A stretch of 64,000 nucleotides of DNA. Origin: Diacronema lutheri (Eukaryota; Haptophyta; Pavlovophyceae; Pavlovales; Pavlovaceae). The stretch's first letter is position 1, and every line of letters starts with the position of its first letter. The notes under the pieces are model-generated. The model saw only the letters and a program-made list of their open reading frames with translations. It was not told where the DNA came from and searched no databases. Location: positions 124,001 to 188,000 of the forward strand of contig JAGTXO010000062.1 of assembly GCA_019448385.1 (NCBI GenBank), read 5' to 3'. The translations under genes and the position numbers were made by a program. Below, in pieces: positions 29,533 to 39,279 of the stretch.

Positions 29533-31383
29533 ATGAGCGCGACGAGCACGCGGTCGCCGACGGGGCACGACGCGCCCGCGTCAACGGGCGCCGCGCCGCG
29601 CAGCACCTACGCGCAGTTCGACACGCTTGACATTGAAGCGGCCGCGCACGACGAGCGTGCGGACGTGAACTACCGCTTTTTGCTGCAGGCGTGCGCCGTG
29701 CTCGGTCTCTCGGGGCTCATTTACGGGTACGACATTGGCGTGATCAGCGGCGCGCTGCCGGTCATGTCGGCGCGTTTTGCGCTCACGCCCGTCGAGGAGG
29801 GCCTCGTCGTCAGCCTGCTTGCGATGGGCAGCGCGTGCGGCGGCGTGCTCGCCGGGCTCGTATGCGACCGGGTCGGGCGCAAGCGGACCGTGCACGTGCA
29901 GAACGTGCTGTTCGCCGTGGGCACGCTGTGCATCGCGAGCGCGCAGGTGAAGAGCATCGTGATGTTCGGCCGTTTTGTCCTCGGCGTCGGCGCCGCCTTC
30001 TCCGCCGTCGCGTCGCTCGCCTACCTGTGCGAGCTCGCGCCCCTCCCGATCCGCGGGTGGGTCACGTCTGCATATGAGGTCCTCGTCGTGACGGGCATCC
30101 TCGTCGCGTGGGTGGCAGACTATGCGTTCGCGAGGCGCGAGGACGGCTGGCGCTGGATGTTTGGTTGCATCCTCCTCGCCGTCATCACACAAACGATCGG
30201 AATCTTCCAGATGCCCGAGTCGCCACGCTGGCTTCTCGCTCGCGGCGACGCGCGCGCAAGCCGGCGCGCGATACGGCGCGCGTTCACGTCGGAGGGGGCG
30301 GCGGACAGCGCGATGCGCCGATTGCAGCAGGAGGAGCTCCTCGCGCGCGCGTCTGACGCCGCCGTGCTCGCCGCCGACGTGGCGAGCGCCTCGGCGGCGC
30401 GCGCGCCGCACTGGCCGCTCGCCGCATCGCCAACGGCAACCTCCGCCGCGCCGGCCGCCGGCTGCGCGCGCGCGCTCGCCGGCTTTGCGAAGCCGCTGTG
30501 GCTGTGGCGGCACTCGCTTTCGCTCGGCGTGCTCATTGGCCTGTGCATGCATTTCTCCGGCGGCGTGACGGTTTTAAATTTTGCGGGCGAGATTTTCCTA
30601 CGTGCGGGCATCGACGCCGAGCGCGGCGGGCAGTTCCTCATTTACCTCGGCCTGGTCAAGTTTGGTGTCACCTTCGTCTCGATCGGGCTCGTCGACACCG
30701 CCGGTCGCCGCCCGCTCCTTCTGGGCGGCATTTGCAGCATGGCGGTCGGCATGGCGGTGCTCGCCTGGGCGTGCCGACAGCCGCCGTCCGCAACGTCGCT
30801 CCTCCCGCTTGGCGGATGCGTGCTCGTGATCGTCGGGTACGCCTTCTCGTACGGCCCGCTCGCATGGCTGCTCTGGGCCGAGCTTTTCCCAACCGCCCAC
30901 CGCGGCGAGATGATAGGGCTCGTGTCGTTCCTCTCGAATCTGTGCATGTTCGTAAACAACTTCCTCTTCGCACCGCTCGGCGCCGCGCTCGGCTCGCTCG
31001 CGCCCGTCTTTGCCGCGTACGCCACGGCCAACGTGGCCGCGCTCCTCCTCCTGGGCTACTTGCTGCCGGAGACGCGCGGCGCGCTCGCTGAGGGCACGCG
31101 CGACGAGCTGCGTCGCCGCTTCGCGTGCGCCGGCATCGCGCGCGCGCTCGGCATCGGAGGCGGCGGCCGCCGCGTCGTGAGCAGCGCGGTCGCGCGCGGC
31201 GGCGCACCGCCGCGCGCGAAGCCGACCGTCGAAGATGCGCGGGCGCCCGCGGCGGACGCGCACGAGCTGGCGCCCGCCGCCTTGCCGCGCGCCGAGGCAC
31301 GCGATGGCGAGCCGGCCGGCTGGCCGGCCAGCGCGAGGGGCGCGTCTGCCACCGTGTCTGTGCCGCCGGCGCCGCGAGCCTGA
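29533..31383 (+). CDS. MFS sugar transporter (SLC2/inositol-transporter-like)
   Basis: One exon encodes 616 residues from ATG 29533 with twelve predicted membrane spans. Sugar-porter signatures are present: LIYGYDIGVISGALPVM in TM1, CDRVGRKRTV in loop 2-3, MPESPRWLLARGD after TM6, DTAGRRPLLLGG in loop 8-9, YGPLAWLLWAELFPTAHRGE in TM10-11 and PETRGAL after TM12. Loop 6-7 carries an Ala-rich insert of about 60 residues. The cytoplasmic C-terminal tail (about 110 residues) is Ala/Arg-rich. These proteins move hexoses or polyols across the plasma or organelle membrane, often with protons; the substrate cannot be read here. It lies head-to-tail with a second, diverged MFS gene 134 nt downstream. 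Confidence 0.93.
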   Translation: MSATSTRSPTGHDAPASTGAAPRSTYAQFDTLDIEAAAHDERADVNYRFLLQACAVLGLSGLIYGYDIGVISGALPVMSARFALTPVEEGLVVSLLAMGSACGGVLAGLVCDRVGRKRTVHVQNVLFAVGTLCIASAQVKSIVMFGRFVLGVGAAFSAVASLAYLCELAPLPIRGWVTSAYEVLVVTGILVAWVADYAFARREDGWRWMFGCILLAVITQTIGIFQMPESPRWLLARGDARASRRAIRRAFTSEGAADSAMRRLQQEELLARASDAAVLAADVASASAARAPHWPLAASPTATSAAPAAGCARALAGFAKPLWLWRHSLSLGVLIGLCMHFSGGVTVLNFAGEIFLRAGIDAERGGQFLIYLGLVKFGVTFVSIGLVDTAGRRPLLLGGICSMAVGMAVLAWACRQPPSATSLLPLGGCVLVIVGYAFSYGPLAWLLWAELFPTAHRGEMIGLVSFLSNLCMFVNNFLFAPLGAALGSLAPVFAAYATANVAALLLLGYLLPETRGALAEGTRDELRRRFACAGIARALGIGGGGRRVVSSAVARGGAPPRAKPTVEDARAPAADAHELAPAALPRAEARDGEPAGWPASARGASATVSVPPAPRA

Positions 31384-31517
31384 CAGTCCTCGTCTTCTAC
31401 ATAGGTTTTTCAAAGTGAGCACTGAGACTGCCTCCGACTGTCCGCGTGTTGACTGACTCGCAGAGGCCACACAACGATCGTGCGGCGGGCGCCAAGCGGC
31501 GTCCGGGGGGGGAGACC

Positions 31518-33825
31518 ATGGCGTCGAGATCGGCTCCGACGATACCTCGCCACTGGGGCGGCATCCCGGCGACGCTCTCGGTCGCCTCGATCGCGTCGAG
31601 CCTGCACGTGCCAATGTCGCACTCGTACACGACCGAGGAGGCGACGGCGGACTTTGGCTCTGTGATGAAGGCCGTGCTCGTGAGCGCCGCGTCGTCGGTG
31701 CTCTCCGGCTACGACCAGGGCGTGATTGCCGCGGCGATGCTTACGATGAAGCCCGCTCTCGGCCTATCGAGCCTGGAGCAGGAGGTTTCGATTGGCGTGC
31801 TCAACGTGACCGCCGCGGTCGGCGGCGTGATGGCGGGCTACTACGCCGAGTGGCACGGCCGTAAGCGCGCGATCGCGCTCGCAAACCTGCTCTTCCTCGT
31901 CGGCTCGTTCATCATCGCCGGCGCGACGGGCTTCTGGACGCTCTTCGCCGGGCGCGTGCTGCAGGGCGCCGCCGTCGGCTTCGCCCTCGTCGTCGCGCCC
32001 ATCTTCACCGCCGAGCTCGTGCCGGCCAAGCAGCGCGGCATGCTCGTCTCCCTCTCAGACGTCTCGACCAACTTTGGCATCCTGTGCGCGGCGCGCGCCG
32101 GCGCGCGGCGCGGCTGTGCGCGGGCGTGCGGCTAGGGCGCGCGGTCCGTCTTGTTGCCCACCCACGCCCCGTCTCCGCCACCACCCGCATGCGCTGCGCC
32201 TTGTCGCTCAGGCTGGGGTATTCGGCGGGTCTCGTCTTCCTCGAGACGCCGTCGGGCTGGCGATGGATGTTCGCGGTCGGCGCGCTGCCCGCGTTCCTCC
32301 TCATGCTCCTCATCTGGGCCGTGCCCGAGTCGCCGCGCTGGCTCGTGGGCGTCGGCCGGCATGTGTCGGCGCGGCGCGCGCTCAACGAGCTTTATACAGA
32401 TTCGCTCGCCGCCGACCGCCATTTTGACGAAATGCGCCGCATGGCGGACGAGCACGCCGAGTCCGAGCATTCGGGCTCGTGGCGGCAGGTCTTCTGGCAC
32501 GAGGACGCCGTGCTTCGTCGCATGATCTGGCGCGGGCTCGCGATCGCCTTCCTCTCCCAGGCGATCGGCACAGAGGCCGTCGTCTACTACGCGCCTGAGG
32601 TCGTGCGCGCGGCGGGCGTCGGCACCGATCGCCAGACGCTGCTCGCGATCATGGGCATCGGGCTGTGCAAGCTCGCGTTCCTTCTCATCGCCTCGCAGCT
32701 GTTCGATCGCCTTGGCCGCCGCCCGATGCTCCTCGCCTCTGCCGCCGGACTTCTTGGCGCGCTCTTCGTCCTCGCCGCCGCGAGCCGGCCGAGCAGCCGC
32801 GACGCGGGCGCCGCGCTCGCGATCGGCGGGCTATGCGCCTTCATGGCCGCCTTCTCGCTCGGCTTCTCGCCGCTCACGTGCGCGCGCCACGACGCGCCCA
32901 CCGCCGCTCGCGCCGTCCGCGCGCCGTCGGGCGCGCGCCGCGCTGTTCACCGGCCACCATCGCTACGTTCGCGCCGTGCCGCCCGCGCCGCACCGCACCG
33001 CAACGCAACGCACCGCACCGCACCGCACCGCACCGCACCGCACCGCACCGCACCGCACCGCACCGCACCGCACCGCACCGCACCGCACCGCACCGCACCG
33101 CACCGCACCGCACCGCACCGCACCGCACCGCACCGCACCGCACCGCACCGCACCGCACCGCACCGCACCGCACCGCACCGCACCGCACCGCACCGCACCG
33201 CACCGCACCGCACCGCACCGCACCGCACCGCACCGCACCGCGCCGCACCGCACGCAGCTACGTGATCTGCTCCGAGCTCTTCCCGTCGGACGTGCGCGCG
33301 CGCGCGATGTCGCTCGCGCTCTTCACGACGCGCATCGTCGCGGGCGTCATCTCGTCGTCCTTCGTCTCCCTGCGTGAAGCCCTCGGGCCGGCGAATGCAT
33401 GGCTTCTCTTCGCGCCCGTCGCGGCGCTCGCGTTCGTCTTCGTGCTCGTCGCTATCCCCGAGACGAAGGGGCACTCGCTCGAGGAGATAGCCGACGTCTT
33501 CCGGCGCAAGCAGCGCGCGCCGCGCGCGCGCCCTCGCGAAGCCGCGCCGCGCGCGCCGGGCGGCGCGAGGCCGGCGCAGCCGAGCGGGCGCAGCGCTGGG
33601 GCTGCCGCGCCGCAGCCATCGCCCGCCATCGTCGTCGCGCTGCCGAGCTCCGCAGACCCGGCGTGCATGCAGGCGGTGGGCGCCCCGGATGGCACGGGCA
33701 GCGCGGCCGACAGCCCGTCCTGCGCGGAGTCTGTCGTCAGCCGCGCTCGCGCTGAAAGCGTCGGGCTGCTGCCCGGACGCAGCGCCGACCCGGCCGCGAC
33801 CGCGGCTGACCCTGCCGAGGACTGA
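31518..33825 (+). CDS. MFS sugar transporter, second member of tandem pair
   Basis: Three exons (31518-32083, 32212-32877, 33258-33825) join to 599 residues; ATG 31518 is used instead of an upstream GTG. Signatures: VLSGYDQGVIAAAMLTM, AEWHGRKRAIAL, VPESPRWLVGVGR, FDRLGRRPMLLAS, and across the last junction FSLGFSPLT then YVICSELFPSDVRARAMS, ending IPETKGHSLEEIADVF. The joins FGILLGYSAG and SPLTYVICSE restore family sequence exactly. Intron 2 is almost entirely a pentanucleotide repeat. The tail of about 110 residues is low-complexity. It shares topology and sugar-porter motifs with its upstream neighbour but differs clearly in sequence and intron number, so the duplication is old or the pair is unrelated within the family. 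Confidence 0.93.
32988..33255. repeat. (CACCG)n pentanucleotide microsatellite, about 50 units
   Basis: It occupies most of intron 2 (32878-33257) of the second MFS gene and stops a few bases before the acceptor. The first few units carry CAACG variants; the rest are nearly perfect. It gives false HRTAP and GAVRC repeat proteins on both strands. Confidence 0.97.
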
Positions 33826-34306
33826 GTGGCGCATGAGAGCCGTCTCAGCGAGACGTGTTCGCGGGTCTCACGTGCAGCGGCGTGCATCCGCGCGCGAGCG
33901 CGCTGCACGCGCCCTAGTTAGTGACTCTGTGCAGGTGCTCGTCGGCGCGCCGGCGGCTCAGCGCAGCCACGGTGCTTCGGCGGGACCCACTCCCATCCCC
34001 CGCGCACGGCATCGGTCATGCGCGGCAGCCGCCATCTTGAGGCCGCCTTTTGAGGCCGCCATCTTGAGGCCGCCTTTTGAGGCCGCCTTTTGAGGCCGCC
34101 TTTTGAGGCCGCCGTCTTGAGACCGCGCTGCAAAATGTCTGGCAGGACCGAGAAAGTGAGTGCGATTCACAAAAGGAGCTGTCCCATGGCAACGTGCGCA
34201 CGGTGGCGCCCCGCGCTCGCACGTCGCGGCAGGCGGCCGGGAGCGGAACAGCGGCGCTAGGCGCTCGTACAAGCGAGGCGCTAGGCGGCGCACGCGGCGC
34301 GCGCGC
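33826..34306. other. Intergenic region with a 17-nt repeat cluster
   Basis: No gene is supported. At about 34033-34115 there are six to seven imperfect units of gaggccgcct(tttt or tctt). The segment lies between the convergent ends of the second MFS gene and LARP4. Confidence 0.6.
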
Positions 34307-35489
34307 CTAATCGGACGCACTCGGCCCGACGGGCACCTGCGCGTGTGCCGTGCGCGTGCGGTGTGAGGGGGCGGGGCGGGTCAGACGCGGGGCGTGGGCT
34401 GAGGCGTGGGGCACATGACGAGGGCGAGAGCGCGAGAGCGCGACGCGCGACGCGCACCTGCGTGGACGGCGGCGCGCTCGGCGCCGGCGGCCGCGAAGCG
34501 GCGCCCCCCCCTTTCTGAACCATTGCAGCCCATGAGAAACCTGACGAAACACATGGCGGAAGGGGCGAAGCAGCAGCAGCAGCGCGGCGCGCGCCACGTG
34601 AGTGCCGCGCACCGCCGGCGCGCGTACGGCGCAGCGTGGCGCGGGCGGCGTGGCGCGGGCGGCGTGGCGTGGCGCGGGCGGCGTGGCGCGGGCGGCGTGG
34701 CGTGGCGCGGGCGGCGTGGCGCGGGCGTTGCGCGGCGTGGCGTGGCGCGGCGGGCGCGAGCGGCATTGCGCGGGCGTGGCGCGGCGCGGCGTGGCGCGAA
34801 CGCTCACCTCCACTCGACGGCCTCGGGGCGTCCGCGCCGCCCGCGCCGCCCGCAGCGGCGGGCGTGGGTGCGTCGTTGTCCGCGCCGCGCGCGTGCGGCG
34901 GCGTCGCGTCCGCGTCCGTACCCGGCGCATGGCGACCGACGCCATCGTCACTCCGAGCGACCGAGCTGGCCGGAGGCGCCGGCGCCGCGCTCTGCGCGGC
35001 CGGCGCGGCCGGCGCGGAATGCGCTAACGCCGCCGTCGCCGTCGCCGTCGGTGCGCCGCTCGGCCGTGGCGCAGCTGTCGCCGCCACGCCCGCCGCGCCC
35101 GCCGCGCCCGCCGCGCCCGCCGCGCCGGCCGCGCCCGCCGCGCCCGCCGCGCCGGCCGTAGCCGTGGCGGCTGCCACGATGGCTGCCGTAACGGGCGCTT
35201 TGCGGGCCGCGGGCATGCGCATGGCACCTGCGGCGGGCATCGGCATTCCGCTCGTCACGGCCGCGGCAGGCAGCGCGAGCGACGCGCCGCCGAGCTGCAG
35301 CGCGCCGGCGGTGGGCCTGCGAAACGGCGAAGCGGCGAGCGGCGGCGGCGGCGGCTGCGTCGGGCCTGTTTCCCTCCCAAATGCGCCAGCCGCCGCGCCG
35401 GCCGCGGCGGCAGTCGCCGAAGAGCGCGGCTGCGCGCTCAAAGCCGCGCCCGCCTCGGCGGCCGCAGTCGCCGCGCCCGCGCACCGCGT

Positions 35490-35525
<36 letters not shown>

Positions 35526-38069
35526 CGGGCCCTTACCGCCCCCGCCGCCACCACCGGCCGCCGCCATGTGCGCGACGGTGCTCGCGGACGAGAGCGACGA
35601 CTCGGCGTCCGCCTCCGTCGGCGCGCCGGCCGGGCGCAACGGCAGCGCGGGCTGCTTGCTCCCCTTTGCGCCCTGCACGCCACCGCCGCTCTCGCCACCA
35701 CCCGCAAACTCGCCGGGCGCGGCGGTCTGCTGCAGATAGGTGGGCGCGCCGGACATGCCGGACATGCCGCCCGCGCCGCCGTTACCACCGATCGGCTTAA
35801 GGAGCTCGGGCATCAGCTTTGGCTCCTTCGTCGTGACGGGGCTGTCGTGCGGGCTGCTCGCGCCGGGCGGCGGCAGGTGCGACGGCCGCAGTCGCAGCGC
35901 CGTCTGCATCTGCCCAAGGACGGCGAGAAGCTCGTTCTCGTCGTAGGCGCAAAAGCCGAGCGGCGACCGGCGCACCTTGCACGCCGCGTTTGGCAGCGGT
36001 GGGAAGTTTCCGAGCGAAAAGGACGCGACGTCCACGCCCGCGTGCAGCGCGTGCGGCTGCGCCGCTCTCGCGCCGAGGGGCGCGTCCGCCATGCGCGCGC
36101 GCTCGGCGTCGCCCTTGCCGCCGCCGCCGCCACCGGCCGCGCCGCGCTCCCTGTCGGCGCCCTTTTTCAACTTTTTCTCCTCCTTCTTCCCCTTATCGCG
36201 CTTGGCTCCCGCGCCCGCCGCGTCGGCCATCTGCTGCGCGTACACCTCGGGCACGCCGAGGTGCATCGCACCACCGAGCATCGTCGATGGCGCCGTTCCC
36301 GCCATTCCCGCCATTCCCGCCGTTCCCGCCATTCCCGCCGTTCCCGCCATTCCCGCCATTCCCGCCTGCGCGGCGCGGGCGGCGCGGGCGGCGCGGGCGG
36401 CGCGGGCGGCGCGGGCGGCGCGGGCGGCGCAGGCGGTCGGCGACGCAGCCGCGCGGCGCGACGTGGCGCGTGCGACGGCCGCGCGGCGCACCTGCTGCTG
36501 CATCAAATACTGCTGCGCGGCGAGCACGTGCGGCGGCGTCTGCGCCGCGTGGAAAGCGGACGCCATCGCGTGCTGCTGCATTGCTGCGCTCACCGCGCCC
36601 ATGCCCACGCCGCCCATGCCAACGGCACAGCCGTTTCGCATCGCCCCCTTGCCGCGCGCGCTGCCGCGTCCGCCGCCCATCCCAGCCGCGTACAGCGCCT
36701 GCCCGTCCGCGTACGGCAAGAAGCCCGCCGCTGCCGCATCGGCGCCGTGCGCGTAGAGGTGCGCCCCGTCAGCGTAGCCTGGGGGGTATGGCGCCGCGGC
36801 GCCCATGCTGCCCCATCCATGGCTGCCGCCGCGGCCCTGCCCGGCGTACGCAAAGTGGGGCGCGAGGCCCGACGGCGAGTGCGATTGCGCGTAGAAGGGC
36901 GACGGCATGCCGCCGCCCTGCGGCGCGCGGCCGCCCATCGCGCTGTACGCGCCGCCGTGCCCCGGCGATAGCGACGCCCCGTTGGGCACGCTGCCGCCCA
37001 CGCCGCCGCCAATCGGCGAAGGCGCGCTACTCGCGACGCTCGGCGCACCGCCGGCGCCGGGCGCGCCCGCCTCGCCCGGCTTGTAGAAGGAGCGCAGCAG
37101 GTTCTCCGACTTGACGCGTGCCTTCACCTGCTTGCCGTGCAGCGTCTTGTCACGGATCGACATGTGCGCGTCGACGCACTCGGCCTCCGTGTCGAACGCG
37201 ACGAACCACGTGTCGTTGATGTCCGCCTTGACGGAGGTGGGCACGGGACAGCCGTCGCCCGCGAAGATGGCGCGGATCTCGTCCGCCGTCGTGTCCGCCG
37301 AGATCTCGCGAAGCACGAGCGTCGTGCGCGACATTTTAATGTTGGGCCGAACCATCGTGCCCGTCGGGTCGAGCAGCGCCTCCGTCGAAGGCTTGAGCGC
37401 GCGCGCGATGAGCGCGGCGTCGGTGGTGAGCGAGCGGATGTTGTTGAAGGTCGCGATCACCGAGATCTGCACGTACATCTGCGAGTTCATGTGCTGCACC
37501 AGGTACGCGTCCGACGCGAGATTCTCGCGCGAGAAATAGTACTCGACCTGCTTGCGGATCGCCGCGAGCAGCTCCTCGCCCTCTGCGCAGAGGCGCGCGC
37601 GCGCGAGCGCGAGCGAGCGAGCGAGCGAGCGGACGGACGAGCGGGCGGGCGGGCGGGCGGGCGGGCGAGCGGCGCGGGCGGGCGGGCGAGCGAGCGAGCC
37701 GCGCGGGGCGCGGCGCGAGCGCGAGGGCAGGGTCGGGGGAATCGCGCGCGCGTCACGTGGTGGCGCGATGAGCGAGGCGAGCGCCGCGAGCGAGCAGGCG
37801 CGACGAGCGGCAAAGCTTCCGAGCGCCCAGCTGCGCCGGAGCGCTGAAAGCCAGCCAGCCGCGCTCGCCACGCGCCGCGCGCCGCGCGCGCGAGCGGGCG
37901 CACCGAGGTTGACCTGCACCTCCGGCGGTGCCCCCTTGGGATCGCCGTTGGGCAGCGCGGGCGGCGGTGCGGGCCGCGCGCCATCGCTCGGCACTGCCGG
38001 CGCGGATCCGCTCACCGGCGCGACCGCCGCGGCTTCGGCCAGCACGGTCTTGCCGTCGACGCCCGCCAT
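34307..38069 (-). CDS. LARP4: La-related protein 4 (LARP4): La motif + RRM, mRNA-binding
   Basis: Exons 38069-37904, 37582-34808, 34540-34458 and 34336-34307 join to 1,017 residues. The start MAGVDGKTVLAEAAAV is followed by a La motif (IRKQVEYYFSRENLASDAYL, IATFNNIRSLTTDAALIARA) and an RRM-like domain (TTLVLREISADTTADEIRAI, NDTWFVAFDTEAECVDAHMS). This order is diagnostic of LARP4/4B, cytoplasmic factors that bind poly(A) RNA and poly(A)-binding protein. The remainder is long, low-complexity and Gly/Ala/Pro-rich, with a conserved-looking FSWAAMVQKG near the end. The last exon encodes only VPVGPSASD. A 126-nt stretch (36491-36366) with a cagGTGCGC donor and gcgcAG acceptor could be an in-frame intron, giving 975 residues. 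The intron before exon 3 is full of ggcgtggcgcgg repeats. Confidence 0.9.
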
Positions 38070-38183
38070 CCGTGCGCGCAAGGAGATGAGCTCACAGGCC
38101 TCGTGGGTGTGAATGAGGGGCGGGGCGGACACCAAAGAAATGCCCGCCGAGGGAGTCCGGCGTCGTTTCAAAAAGGCCGCGCG
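38070..38183. promoter_or_regulatory. 114-nt divergent promoter between LARP4 and IDI
   Basis: This lies between ATG 38069 (minus) and ATG 38184 (plus). A GTG-started extension of the IDI frame enters it but is not needed. Confidence 0.4.
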
Positions 38184-39074
38184 ATGGGGCCGTCGCGCCT
38201 TGCGCTGTGGGCCGTCGTCGCGGCGTGCGCGTGCGGCCGGGGCGGCGCGGCGGGCGCCCGGCGGCTCGCGGCGCAGCCACGCGGAAGCATGCAGCTTGCC
38301 GTCGACCGCGGTCCGCTTGCCGGCCTCGACCCCGAGCAGGTGCGGCTGATGGAGGAGCGCGTGGTCGTCGTCGACCGCGCGGACCGGGTCGTCGGGCCCG
38401 AGTCCAAGGTGAACGCGCACCTCAACTCGCACGGGCCGATGCTCCACCGCGCCTTCTCGGTCTTCCTTTTCGACGAGCACAATCGCCTGCTTTTGCAGCG
38501 CCGCGCGCCGACCAAGGTGACGTTCCCGAGCTGCTGGACCAACACGTGCTGCTCGCATCCGCTCCACACTCCCGACGAGCTCGGCGTCGACGACGGCGCC
38601 GGCCTACTCGGCGGTGCGGTCACGGGCTGCGCGCGCGCGGCGATCCGCAAGCTCGAGCACGAGCTCGGCATTCCGCTTGACACCTTTAAAACCGACGACC
38701 TCGTCTTCCTCACGCGCATCCATTACATCGCGCGCGCGCGCGCCGACAACGAGGCCGCCGAGCGCGCCGAGTTTGGCGAGCACGAGATCGACTATCTGTA
38801 CGTGTGCCGCACGCCCGTCGCGGGCCTGCGTCTTGCGCCGAGCGCCAACGAGGTCTGCGAGACCCGCTTCGTCGACCGCGCGCAGCTGCGCGAGATGATG
38901 CGCGCGGCGGACGCGGGCGAGCTTCGGCTCACGCCGTGGTTCGCGATGATCGCCGAGCAGTTCCTCTTCCGCTGGTGGGAGGACTTGGACGACCCTGCGG
39001 CGCTGCTCTCGCACCGCGAGGTCGATGAGATATTCCGCTTCGGCGAGTGTGCGCGCGCGCCATTGGTGCAATGA
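38184..39074 (+). CDS. IDI: Isopentenyl-diphosphate delta-isomerase, type I
   Basis: The frame encodes 296 residues from ATG 38184 with a hydrophobic then Arg/Ala-rich N-terminus (ALWAVVAACACGRGGAAG), consistent with a bipartite plastid pre-sequence of a secondary-plastid alga. The mature part is a canonical Nudix-fold IDI: FSVFLFDEHNRLLLQRRA, FPSCWTNTCCSHPLHTP with the catalytic Cys, ARAAIRKLEHELGIP (Nudix box), GEHEIDYLYVC with the catalytic Glu, NEVCETRFVDRAQL and LTPWFAMIAEQFLFRWW. It interconverts IPP and DMAPP for isoprenoid, sterol and carotenoid synthesis. Single exon. Confidence 0.96.
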   Translation: MGPSRLALWAVVAACACGRGGAAGARRLAAQPRGSMQLAVDRGPLAGLDPEQVRLMEERVVVVDRADRVVGPESKVNAHLNSHGPMLHRAFSVFLFDEHNRLLLQRRAPTKVTFPSCWTNTCCSHPLHTPDELGVDDGAGLLGGAVTGCARAAIRKLEHELGIPLDTFKTDDLVFLTRIHYIARARADNEAAERAEFGEHEIDYLYVCRTPVAGLRLAPSANEVCETRFVDRAQLREMMRAADAGELRLTPWFAMIAEQFLFRWWEDLDDPAALLSHREVDEIFRFGECARAPLVQ

Positions 39075-39279
39075 GAAAACGAGTAGGAAGGGTGGGCATG
39101 CACAGACGACCCGGGTGAACTGCGAGGCCGCTGTCGCTGGCCGCAGCACGCGGAGCGTCTGCAATCACGAGCAGCGTCTGCAGCACGAGCAGCGTCTGCA
39201 GCAAACGGCGTGCCTGGCTGTCGCCATCGACACCGAGTTTCGTCACGCGATTGAGCCGTCGTCCCGGCGCGCGGCGCGG

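Noticed and set aside
32665-33834. HRTAP and CGAVR repeat proteins on both strands
   Set aside because: Translation of the CACCG microsatellite in an MFS intron.
34281-38567. Single 1,428-residue minus ORF as one unspliced LARP4
   Set aside because: It reads through introns with ggcgtggcgcgg repeats and begins upstream of the real ATG inside the IDI gene; the spliced model restores the La motif start and a proper last exon.
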